14,304 bases of DNA from an uncultured Dorea sp. GTDB lineage: Bacteria; Bacillota; Clostridia; Lachnospirales; Lachnospiraceae. Below the pieces are notes generated by a model. The model was not told where the DNA came from. It worked only from the letters and a program-made list of their open reading frames with translations, and made no database searches. The stretch spans positions 1 to 14,304 of the forward strand of contig CAPEBR010000059.1 of NCBI GenBank assembly GCA_948602995.1. The letters run 5' to 3'. Every line of letters begins with the position of its first letter. The first letter of the stretch is position 1. This document shows, piece by piece, positions 1 to 7,099 of the stretch. The translations under genes were made by a program, and so were the position numbers.

Positions 1-58
1 CTAATTACCGGTACGTTTCACGCAGGATAAATTTTCAGCCTGTAAGGCGGAGGAACGA

Positions 59-78
59 GGCGTAGCGGTGGCTGCGCC
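59..78. repeat. GC-rich hairpin in the leading non-coding stretch
   Basis: The arms GGCGTAGC and GCTGCGCC pair over 8 bp with one G-T wobble around the loop GGTG. It lies in the 177-192 bp before the response regulator, a stretch that is visibly more GC-rich than the genes after it and has no coding potential I can support. It could be the 3' structure of a gene left of the window or part of an intergenic repeat. I found no convincing promoter between it and the first gene. Confidence 0.3.
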
Positions 79-192
79 GCCCGGCTGCAGAACTGGATGC
101 TATCGGCAAAAAGTGCGTCCATGTCTGCGTAGATCTTTGATCTTACGATCTTTTTAGATTCGAAGAGCGAATGCGTAATGGAGATAAAACTT

Positions 193-882
193 ATGGAATC
201 AACACAGAAAATTTTACTGCTGGAGGATGATCAGAGCCTGAACCGCGGAATCGTCCTTACCCTCGGAAAGGCAGGATATAACGTAACCCCCGCATTTACA
301 CTGGAAGAGGCTTATGCCTGTCTGGAGAGGGACCGGTACTCCCTGGTCATCTGCGACATCACTCTGCCAGACGGCAGCGGACTTGATCTTGGCCGTAAGG
401 TCCGTCAGAGCAGCAATACTTATTTTATCTATCTGACAGCTCTTGATTCTGAGATTGATATCGTAAATGGATATGACGCCGGGGCTGATGATTATATTAC
501 CAAGCCATTTTCCCTCATGGTCCTTGTGTCCAAGGTCAATGCACTCATGCGCCGGATTGGCGGCATACAGGAATCTGGAAGTATTCTGACATGTGGGGAA
601 CTTACGGTGAACTGCCGGGAGATGAAGGTATACAGAAAGGAACAGGAGGTTGCTCTGAGCAAAAAAGAGCTGCAGCTTCTCATATATCTTCTGGAGAATG
701 CAGGACGTATTGTGTCAAAGGAGAATATTCTGGAACACATCTGGGATGTGGACGGACAATTCATAGATGAAAATACAGTAACCGTCAACATCAGCAGGCT
801 GAAAAATAAACTGGAGACAGATGCGGTCTCCAATGTACGAGGATTGGGATATATATGGAGTGGAAACGTAATTCGAAAATAA
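193..882 (+). CDS. OmpR/PhoB-family response regulator
   Basis: This is a DNA-binding response regulator, probably phosphorylated by the kinase encoded immediately downstream. Numbering from the alternative ATG at 178, the receiver domain is about residues 10-125, with the acidic pocket LLEDD (E16-D18), phospho-acceptor D60 in VICDITLPDG, T87 in YLTALD and K109 in the ITKPF motif. The C-terminal winged helix (about 135-232) shows the typical LSKKELQLLIYLLENAG, VTVNISRLKNKL and RGLGYIW stretches. I prefer the ATG at 193 because GGAG (180-183) lies 9 bases before it. The ATG at 178 would add MEIKL and has a poorer site. The length is normal for the family. The 28-bp overlap with the kinase gene shows co-translation. 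The likely target is the nearby ABC exporter, but that is inferred from context only. A BceR/VanR-like role cannot be told apart from sequence alone. Confidence 0.93.
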   Translation: MESTQKILLLEDDQSLNRGIVLTLGKAGYNVTPAFTLEEAYACLERDRYSLVICDITLPDGSGLDLGRKVRQSSNTYFIYLTALDSEIDIVNGYDAGADDYITKPFSLMVLVSKVNALMRRIGGIQESGSILTCGELTVNCREMKVYRKEQEVALSKKELQLLIYLLENAGRIVSKENILEHIWDVDGQFIDENTVTVNISRLKNKLETDAVSNVRGLGYIWSGNVIRK

Positions 883-2144
883 GAAAATACTTTATCTTCT
901 ATCTGATATTCTTTGTTTTTTTCTCTTCTTTTATGTTCTTCCTTGCAAGACATGAAACCTCCCTGGACCGTCAGAGGATGCTTGCACTCATAAGCAGCCA
1001 TCCTGAGCTTGAGGCAGAGATCCTCTCTGTCTGGAAGAAACCGGACAGTCCCCTTCCTTTCAGAGAATCCCCATCTGATGATATGGATAAAACCAGCCGG
1101 ATACTGAACCGGATTGAAAAGAAATACGGATATAGTTCTAATTTTCTGGAATCTGTAAAAGGATTATGGATGTATTGGGGCATCGGCCTATGCGCAGGCA
1201 TCTTATTGACTGCCGTTCTGTGGCATCAGACGCGGAAGGAAGAAGCAGCACTTCAAAACAGTCTCCAAGATTTATATGAATGTCTGGAACAGTTTCGTGA
1301 AGGCTGGTTTACAGATATTCCGGATTACGAGAATAATGCAGAGGCAGATACAGGGGAATGGATGCACATATGGGAATCTCTGAGAGAACTTGGCATCTAT
1401 TTTGAAAGTCTCAGACAGGCACTTAAAAAAGAAGAGAATAACACAAAATCCCTGATTACAGACATTTCTCACCAGTTGAAGACACCGCTTGCCTCCCTTA
1501 AGATGTGCCATGAGCTGGCGTCAGCAAGCCAGCTCTCACAAGACGAGCAAAGAGAATTCCAGGAACAGGAAGCGCGTGAGATTGAGAAGCTGGAAGTCCT
1601 GCTGAAGGAGCTGGTGAATCTGTCACGGCTTGAGACAAACATGATTCAGCTTGACCCCGTCTCTGCAAGCCTTAAGGATACTATCGCCGGAGCAGTCAGC
1701 CAGGTTTATATAAAAGCAAAAAATAAAGACATCTTGGTCCAGGTGGAGATGGAGCAGGATCTGACCATTACCCATGATGCAAAATGGACAGGGGAAGCTC
1801 TCGTCAACATTCTGGATAATTCCATAAAATATTCTCCAGAGCATACAGCTGTTACAATACGCGTTACAGCCCTGGTCCGTAATGTCCTGATTGAGATCGA
1901 AGACGAAGGGATTGGTATCAGGAAAGAAGATTTTACCAAAATCTATCAGCGGTTTTACCGTGGATCCATGGCTAAAAACATGTCAGAAGAGGGCGCAGGC
2001 GTCGGATTGTATCTCTCAAGAATGATACTGGAACGCCAGGGCGGAACCATATCCGCAAAGCGCCGGACAGGGAAGGGGACTGTGTTCAAAGTTACATTGC
2101 CTCATCATTCCAAAACCTGTGTCTCCCCGGCATACAGTCGCTGA
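855..2144 (+). CDS. Membrane sensor histidine kinase
   Basis: This 429-residue kinase partners the preceding response regulator. A first membrane helix (about 12-31, very Phe-rich), an external segment of about 75 residues (32-105) and a second helix (about 106-123) give a simple two-helix sensor. Residues 124-200 form an acidic linker without a clear HAMP signature. The H-box DISHQLKTPLAS places the phospho-histidine at H206. The ATP-binding domain has the N-box NILDN (N318 region), G1 box EDEGIGI (349-355), an F-box-like YQRFYRG (364-370) and G2 box EGAGVGL (379-385). All catalytic motifs are intact. The external loop is longer than that of Bce-type intramembrane kinases, which have almost none, so direct ligand sensing is possible. 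The start ATG lies inside the regulator gene, with GAGGATT upstream. No obvious terminator follows. Confidence 0.93.
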   Translation: MEWKRNSKIRKYFIFYLIFFVFFSSFMFFLARHETSLDRQRMLALISSHPELEAEILSVWKKPDSPLPFRESPSDDMDKTSRILNRIEKKYGYSSNFLESVKGLWMYWGIGLCAGILLTAVLWHQTRKEEAALQNSLQDLYECLEQFREGWFTDIPDYENNAEADTGEWMHIWESLRELGIYFESLRQALKKEENNTKSLITDISHQLKTPLASLKMCHELASASQLSQDEQREFQEQEAREIEKLEVLLKELVNLSRLETNMIQLDPVSASLKDTIAGAVSQVYIKAKNKDILVQVEMEQDLTITHDAKWTGEALVNILDNSIKYSPEHTAVTIRVTALVRNVLIEIEDEGIGIRKEDFTKIYQRFYRGSMAKNMSEEGAGVGLYLSRMILERQGGTISAKRRTGKGTVFKVTLPHHSKTCVSPAYSR

Positions 2145-2247
2145 TAATCCCATATACCCACTCCCCTTCACCTTCTCCCCATATGGTCACGGAGTGAACA
2201 GTAACCTTCTTTTAAACACATCAAACTGTAATATATTCGGATTTTAC

Positions 2248-2276
2248 TTGTATTTTCTCTTTTTCCGGTGCATAAT
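2248..2276 (+). promoter_or_regulatory. Predicted promoter of the DUF234-class ATPase gene
   Basis: TTGTAT (2248-2253), a 17-base spacer and CATAAT (2271-2276) make a plausible sigma-A promoter. The predicted start of transcription is near 2283, at the left edge of the tandem repeat described next. This gives the ATPase gene its own promoter, separate from the two-component genes. Confidence 0.5.
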
Positions 2277-2281
2277 AATAT

Positions 2282-2310
2282 TAAATCACGATTTAGTAAA
2301 TCACGATTAG
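2282..2310 (+). promoter_or_regulatory. Tandem operator-like repeat at the ATPase gene start site
   Basis: Two adjacent copies of TAAATCACGATT(T)AG are present (2282-2296 and 2297-2310; the second lacks one T). Each contains the inverted repeat AAATC-AC-GATT(T). They cover the predicted transcription start and end 10 bases before the ribosome binding site AGGAGG (2321-2326). The position and symmetry suggest a repressor or autoregulatory site. The binding protein is unknown. Confidence 0.5.
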
Positions 2311-2333
2311 ATATTTCAGAAGGAGGAAATCAC

Positions 2334-3791
2334 ATGTTTATAGGTCGGGAAGCAGAACTACAGTTTTTAGAAAACAGATATCACTCAACAGGGGGACAAT
2401 TGATCGTACTTTACGGCAGGAGACGGGTGGGAAAGACAGAAACCCTGAAACAATTCTGCAAAGACAAACCCCATGTATTCTTTTCATGCCGGGAGTGCAC
2501 CGACCAATTACAGCTTAAGAATTTTTCCGAGAAAATATTCCAGGAAGATATCCCTGCCAGACGTTATATCAGCCGGTTTTCCGACTGGGAGAAGGCATTC
2601 CTTGCTATATTGGACCTGCCTTACCCTGAGAGCAAGAAACTGCTTATTATCGATGAGTTTCCCTACATGTGCAAGAATAATCCCGCCATCCCTTCCATCC
2701 TCCAGAACCTTTGGGATGAGACGCTAAAAGATTCCAATATTATGCTCGTTCTCTGCGGAAGCGCCATGAGCTTTATTGAGAAAGAATTGCTGGCGGAAAA
2801 AAATCCCCTCTACGGAAGAGCCACAGGTATTTATAAAATGACAGAGATGGGATTCTACGATGCAATCAAATTCTTCCCGAATTACTCCGAGAAGGATAAA
2901 GTATCAGCGTACGCCATTCTCGGCGGAATCCCTCATTATCTTCGGCAGTTCGATCCTGCATTGTCACTGAAGGATAATATCCGGCAGAATATATTGACGA
3001 AGGGTTGTATTCTATACAGTGAGGTCGATTTTTTGCTGCGGCAGGAACTTCGGGAAACTTCCTTGTACAACTCACTGATCGAAGCAATTGCCCTTGGCAG
3101 CACCCGTTTAAACGACATCAGCCAGAAATCCCTCGTAAGCGATACCTCTAAAACCAGCGTATATCTGAAGAATCTGATTGAACTTGGAATCATCGAACGG
3201 GAATTTTCTGTTGATGTTACCACAAAAGAACGGACAAATACTAACCGTGGTACTTATAAACTAACAGATAATTTTTTCCGCTTCTGGTATGCGTTTGCAT
3301 TTACCAATTATTCCGAGCTTGAGATGGGCGATATTGACGGAGTTTATACGTATGCAGTCCAGCCTTTGCTGCATGAATTTGCTTCTTTTACATTTGAAGA
3401 AATCTGTAAACAGTATATCCAAAAGTTACAGATGGCAAATGCACTTCCGTTTCGTTATGCCCGGATGGGACGCTGGTTCGGCAAGACGACTGTCAGGGAT
3501 ACATCAAAAGAAAATGGACTGAGGACGGCAGAAACCGAGATCGACCTTGTAGCAATCTCCCGGCAAATGGAAAAATACCTAATTGGCGAATGCAAATTTA
3601 AAGGCCGTCCGTTTCGCTATTCAGAATATCTTGATACGGCGGCCAAGCTGAATCCGCAGAAAGAACAAGCCGAATTCTTCTATTTCTTATTCTCAGAATC
3701 CGGATTCGATGAGAAAATCTGCGCAGAAGCAGAAAAAGACAATCACCTGTATCTGCGTGGACTTGATGAGATTATAAATTGCAAGGAATAG
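2334..3791 (+). CDS. AAA-type ATPase with DUF234 / PD-(D/E)XK-like C-terminus
   Basis: This 485-residue protein belongs to the archaeal-type ATPase family (STAND/AAA-like NTPase, winged helix, DUF234 nuclease-like domain). It starts with the typical MFIGREAEL. Walker A is GRRRVGKT (28-35) and Walker B is LLIIDE (103-108). A sensor-like LVLCGSAMSFIE spans 138-149, followed by LYGRATG (159-165) and GGIPHYL (197-203). A winged-helix segment lies around 245-310. The C-terminal ETEIDLV (400-406) plus GECK (418-421) fits a PD-(D/E)XK core, with D404, E419 and K421 as candidate catalytic residues. I chose the ATG at 2334 because AGGAGG lies 7 bases upstream; the 22-codon upstream extension runs through the operator repeats. 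The gene has its own promoter and terminator between a two-component system and an ABC exporter, which suggests an inserted, self-contained unit. The cellular role of the family is not settled; toxin- or defence-like functions have been suggested. Confidence 0.85.
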   Translation: MFIGREAELQFLENRYHSTGGQLIVLYGRRRVGKTETLKQFCKDKPHVFFSCRECTDQLQLKNFSEKIFQEDIPARRYISRFSDWEKAFLAILDLPYPESKKLLIIDEFPYMCKNNPAIPSILQNLWDETLKDSNIMLVLCGSAMSFIEKELLAEKNPLYGRATGIYKMTEMGFYDAIKFFPNYSEKDKVSAYAILGGIPHYLRQFDPALSLKDNIRQNILTKGCILYSEVDFLLRQELRETSLYNSLIEAIALGSTRLNDISQKSLVSDTSKTSVYLKNLIELGIIEREFSVDVTTKERTNTNRGTYKLTDNFFRFWYAFAFTNYSELEMGDIDGVYTYAVQPLLHEFASFTFEEICKQYIQKLQMANALPFRYARMGRWFGKTTVRDTSKENGLRTAETEIDLVAISRQMEKYLIGECKFKGRPFRYSEYLDTAAKLNPQKEQAEFFYFLFSESGFDEKICAEAEKDNHLYLRGLDEIINCKE

Positions 3792-3835
3792 GCAAAACCC
3801 TTACAAAACTGTTATAGTTCTTGTAAGGGTTTTGC
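3792..3835 (+). terminator. Strong hairpin terminator after the DUF234-class ATPase gene
   Basis: Arms GCAAAACCCTTACAA (3792-3806) and TTGTAAGGGTTTTGC (3821-3835) pair perfectly over 15 bp. An inner AACT/AGTT helix closes a GTTAT loop, with one bulged C at 3820. The hairpin begins one base after the stop codon. The T-run (TTTT) is inside the stem, so termination could work with the GTAAGGG core as the stem and TTTT as the tail. Confidence 0.7.
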
Positions 3836-3891
3836 AATATATGGATATTATAATAAAAGTCATCAATCAGTCAAACCACGGAGGTAACTAT

Positions 3892-4575
3892 ATGAAAACA
3901 GACAGCAGTAAAATATTAGTCTTAGAGGATCTGGTAAAATATTACGGTTCAGGCGAAAGCCTGGTGCGGGCGGTTGATCACACAAGCCTGGAGATTGAAA
4001 GAGGAAAATTCACAGCAATTGTAGGCCGCTCCGGCTCCGGCAAGTCTACGCTCCTGCATCTGATCGGCGGACTGGACAGACCTGATGGCGGAAAGGTATG
4101 GATCGAGGGAAAGGACATCTTCTCTCTGAAGGATGACAGACTGGCCGAGTTCCGGAGAAAAAAGATCGGCTTTATCTTCCAGGATTTCAATCTGATCCCC
4201 TCCCTGAACGTATGGGAAAATATTGTGCTTCCCCTTGGATTAGATAACCGGAAACTGAAAAAGCAGGATATAAAAGAAGTCATCAGCCGCATCGGCCTGA
4301 CGGACAAGGAAGAGACCATGCCAAACGCTTTATCCGGGGGACAGAAGCAGAGGACAGCCATTGCCAGGGCGCTGGCGACGAGGCCGGCGATCATCCTGGC
4401 GGATGAACCCACCGGAAATCTGGATTCACAGACAGAACTGGAGGTCATGAGCCTGATGAAAAGCTGTGTGACGGATTTCGGGCAGACGCTGGTCATGATC
4501 ACACACGATGAAATGATTGCGCAGATGGCTGACCGGGTAATTGAGGTTGCAGACGGTAAGGTGGTGAATTGCTGA
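3892..4575 (+). CDS. ABC transporter ATP-binding protein (MacB/LolD/BceA type)
   Basis: This 227-residue nucleotide-binding subunit powers the FtsX-type permease encoded next. Walker A is GRSGSGKST (45-53), the Q-loop is FIFQDF (Q97), the signature is LSGGQKQR (147-154), Walker B is IILADEPTGNLD (167-178) and the H-loop is MITHD (H205). All are intact, and DEPTGNLD is typical of the MacB/LolD/BceA branch. I chose the ATG at 3892 because GGAGG (3880-3884) lies 7 bases upstream; an upstream in-frame ATG at 3832 would begin inside the preceding terminator. A TATAAT at 3849-3854 may serve as a -10 element, but no good -35 accompanies it. The stop codon overlaps the permease start (TGATG), indicating coupled translation. 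The substrate is unknown; the nearby two-component system suggests peptide, antibiotic or envelope-stress export. Confidence 0.93.
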   Translation: MKTDSSKILVLEDLVKYYGSGESLVRAVDHTSLEIERGKFTAIVGRSGSGKSTLLHLIGGLDRPDGGKVWIEGKDIFSLKDDRLAEFRRKKIGFIFQDFNLIPSLNVWENIVLPLGLDNRKLKKQDIKEVISRIGLTDKEETMPNALSGGQKQRTAIARALATRPAIILADEPTGNLDSQTELEVMSLMKSCVTDFGQTLVMITHDEMIAQMADRVIEVADGKVVNC

Positions 4576-7037
4576 TGAAGATGACAACAAGAGTCGCATT
4601 CGACAACATGAAATATGGAAAGAGTAAAAATATCCTGATTGGAATTGCAATCTTCCTGACAACCATGCTCCTGTTCATAGTCCCCACAGTGGGAAAAGGA
4701 TTTATTGACCTTCAATTTACGGCTACAAATGAACTATACCCTTCATGGCATGCCCTTTACCGGAATGTAGATTCTGACGCCGCCAGGCAGCTGGCGGCAC
4801 ATCATGATATTTCCAGATATGGCCTCCGAAGCGATGCCGGGTACTTTAATCTTAAGGATGCCAGAATTTCCATGATATATATGGATAAGGAAGGCATGGA
4901 CTTGTATAAGATAAATCTTGCAGAGGGACAGTATCCCGGTGAAAAGGATGAGATTGTCATTTCTCCCGGAATACTGCATGAGCTTGGCCAGGAGGGCGGC
5001 ATAGGCGACACCATTACAGTGCCTTATCAGATCTTCCGAGGCGGAGAGCTGGACCTTACACAAGAAAAAAAATTTCGAATCAGCGGATTCCTGGAAGATA
5101 ACGACGCAGGTTTGGAACAGAGAAGCTATACAGCCCTTATATCAGAAGCATTTTTAAAGGAAGAGATTCCCGGGGAAGAACTCTCCTACCGTTTCCTTCT
5201 TCAGATTAAGGATACCGGAGATCCTACAACGGATGATCTTGAAATAAAGATCAGCAATATTGCAAAACAGTTTGGAATCTCAGAAAATGACATTAATATT
5301 AATAGTGATTACCTAATGGCAAATTATGTGGATCCCGCTACGCTTCCGGCAATTGTTATCATTATGGTCATCATCATGCTGGCAGGCGCTATCACGGTCT
5401 ACAGTATCTATTATGTGTCCATGAGCCAGCGGATTCAGGAATTCGGGAAACTGAAAGCCATCGGCGCTACAAGACGCCAGATCCGTCAGATCGTGCTGCG
5501 GGAGGGACTTTGCATTGCTGCCCTTGCCATCCCGGCAGGACTTCTGACTGGTACACCGGTATCCAAAGCAATCCTTAAGGCATTTACAGTCTTTGCCAAC
5601 AGAGACGACAAATATATGAGCGTGCTCACAGAACTCCTTGAAACCGGAAAGGTGAGCATTGGCTGCTGGTGGATTTACCTTCTTGCTGCCATCGTAACGC
5701 TGGGCACTGTGTACTTTTCTCTTATCAGACCCATGCATGTGGCGGCAAAGGTCTCTGAGGTAGAGGCAATGCGTATGCAGGATACAGTGAAAAACCGAAA
5801 AAGCTGCAGGAAGGGGTATGAGTATCTGTCCGTCAGCCGTCTTACCTGGAGAAATCTAACACAAAACAAAAGAAAGTGTCTGATAACAATCCTCTCCATG
5901 TCTGCCACTGGAATATTTCTGATGGTAGTAGCTACTGTCATGTCCTGCGCCAACCCAAAAGAAAGTGCAGGCAGCTCCATTGTAGGCCAGTATGAGATTT
6001 CTCCCGTCATAGAAGAAAACAACAAGGAGCATCCTGAACGGAAATGGACGGAGATACAAAAGAATAATCCTATGGATGAAACACTGAAAAGTCAGATCGA
6101 AGAGCTCCCGGGAGTAGACCGGGTAGATGCCTTCACGAACATCCAGGTAACAGGAGAACCATTTGACGAAGCAAATGACGTGAATTTCATTAATGGAATT
6201 CCAGAGGAATATGCCCGGGAGTTAGAAAAGGGCGTCACCCGGGGAGAGGCCACCTATGAGGACCTGAAATCCGGAGACAAGGTCATTATAGACCGCGCAC
6301 TCCTGCACTGGTATCCGGATCTTGATATAGGGCAGAAGCTAAGCCTGACAATTCATGACGGGAACCGCTCCTACAATAAGAAAATTGAGATTGCCGCAAT
6401 CGGGACTTATGGAAGCGGTTTAACCAACTATGCCTACCTGCTTATGGCAAAGGAGGCTGCAGACAGCTTATGTGAGAATAATTCCTCCCTCTTTTACCAT
6501 GTCATTGCAGATCAGGACTATGATCCGGCGCTGGAAAAGTCCCTGAGGGATATCGTAAAGACATCCGGAAGACTAGAAATGCGGACATGGAAAGAGCAGT
6601 ATGACCAATATAAATCATCTATGGCAATAACCAGCGGGGCATGTTATGCATTTCTTGGCGTACTTGCCGTAATCAGCATCCTGAACCTGATTAATACCAT
6701 GATCAACAGCGTCCATGTACGAAAAAAGGAGCTTGGCATGATGCAGGCAATCGGAATGTCCGACTCACAGCTTATGAAAATGCTGCAGATGGAGGGACTA
6801 TTCTATACACTCGGCACACTGGTAATATCCATCGGCCTTGGAAGCCTTGCCGGATATCCTGTATTCCTGTATGCAAAAAAAGATGGATTGTTCGAGATTA
6901 CGACCTATCATTATCCACTGACAGCCGCCATAGTTATATCCGTGGTGCTTCTGCTGATACAGGTTCTTCTCGCAGTGGGACTCTCCCGGTCCGTCAGGAA
7001 GAATTCCCTGATCGAAAGAATCCGGTTTAGTGAATAA
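4575..7037 (+). CDS. FtsX/MacB-type ABC transporter permease
   Basis: This 820-residue permease pairs with the preceding ATPase. It has two homologous halves. Each has one helix, a large external domain and three helices: helices at about 19-39, 257-280, 310-328 and 364-384, then about 434-457, 684-708, 742-765 and 780-802. The external domains span about 40-255 and 458-683. Both halves carry the FtsX coupling signature, KLKAIGATRRQI (292-303) and ELGMMQAIGMSDSQL (719-733). I start it at ATG 4575, which overlaps the ATPase stop (TGATG) with AAGGTGG 10 bases upstream. A TTG at 4569 would add two residues. The ten-helix BceB layout with a single loop is not matched; the duplicated eight-helix layout fits the larger FtsX exporters of Gram-positive bacteria better. 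The transported substrate cannot be inferred. Confidence 0.92.
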   Translation: MKMTTRVAFDNMKYGKSKNILIGIAIFLTTMLLFIVPTVGKGFIDLQFTATNELYPSWHALYRNVDSDAARQLAAHHDISRYGLRSDAGYFNLKDARISMIYMDKEGMDLYKINLAEGQYPGEKDEIVISPGILHELGQEGGIGDTITVPYQIFRGGELDLTQEKKFRISGFLEDNDAGLEQRSYTALISEAFLKEEIPGEELSYRFLLQIKDTGDPTTDDLEIKISNIAKQFGISENDININSDYLMANYVDPATLPAIVIIMVIIMLAGAITVYSIYYVSMSQRIQEFGKLKAIGATRRQIRQIVLREGLCIAALAIPAGLLTGTPVSKAILKAFTVFANRDDKYMSVLTELLETGKVSIGCWWIYLLAAIVTLGTVYFSLIRPMHVAAKVSEVEAMRMQDTVKNRKSCRKGYEYLSVSRLTWRNLTQNKRKCLITILSMSATGIFLMVVATVMSCANPKESAGSSIVGQYEISPVIEENNKEHPERKWTEIQKNNPMDETLKSQIEELPGVDRVDAFTNIQVTGEPFDEANDVNFINGIPEEYARELEKGVTRGEATYEDLKSGDKVIIDRALLHWYPDLDIGQKLSLTIHDGNRSYNKKIEIAAIGTYGSGLTNYAYLLMAKEAADSLCENNSSLFYHVIADQDYDPALEKSLRDIVKTSGRLEMRTWKEQYDQYKSSMAITSGACYAFLGVLAVISILNLINTMINSVHVRKKELGMMQAIGMSDSQLMKMLQMEGLFYTLGTLVISIGLGSLAGYPVFLYAKKDGLFEITTYHYPLTAAIVISVVLLLIQVLLAVGLSRSVRKNSLIERIRFSE

Positions 7038-7056
7038 ACATATACAAAAAACAGAA

Positions 7057-7087
7057 TTCAGCCCTTCTCCAAAGGGGAAGGGCTGAA
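7057..7087. terminator. Bidirectional terminator between convergent genes
   Basis: The 14-bp arms TTCAGCCCTTCTCC (7057-7070) and GGGGAAGGGCTGAA (7074-7087) pair with one G-T wobble around an AAA loop. On the minus strand a run of six T follows four bases after the stem (A-run at 7045-7050). On the plus strand the tail is AT-rich but less uniform. It sits 19 bases after the permease stop and 12 bases from the stop of the convergent AlbA_2-type gene, so it probably ends both transcripts. Confidence 0.8.
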
Positions 7088-7099
7088 AATATCATAATA

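Noticed and set aside
2119..2310. 63-codon open frame between the kinase and the ATPase gene
   Set aside because: It begins inside the kinase gene, has no ribosome site, and its last codons are just the operator repeat.
2268..2333. 22-codon upstream extension of the DUF234-class ATPase
   Set aside because: It would begin inside the predicted -10 region and translate the operator repeats and the ribosome binding site. The ATG at 2334 has a perfect AGGAGG.
4569..4574. TTG start for the permease
   Set aside because: The ATG at 4575 overlaps the preceding stop in the usual TGATG arrangement and has suitable ribosome-site spacing.
3978..4715. 245-codon open frame antisense to the ABC ATPase
   Set aside because: All ABC motifs are on the plus strand; the antisense protein is low in recognisable features and is a codon-bias shadow.
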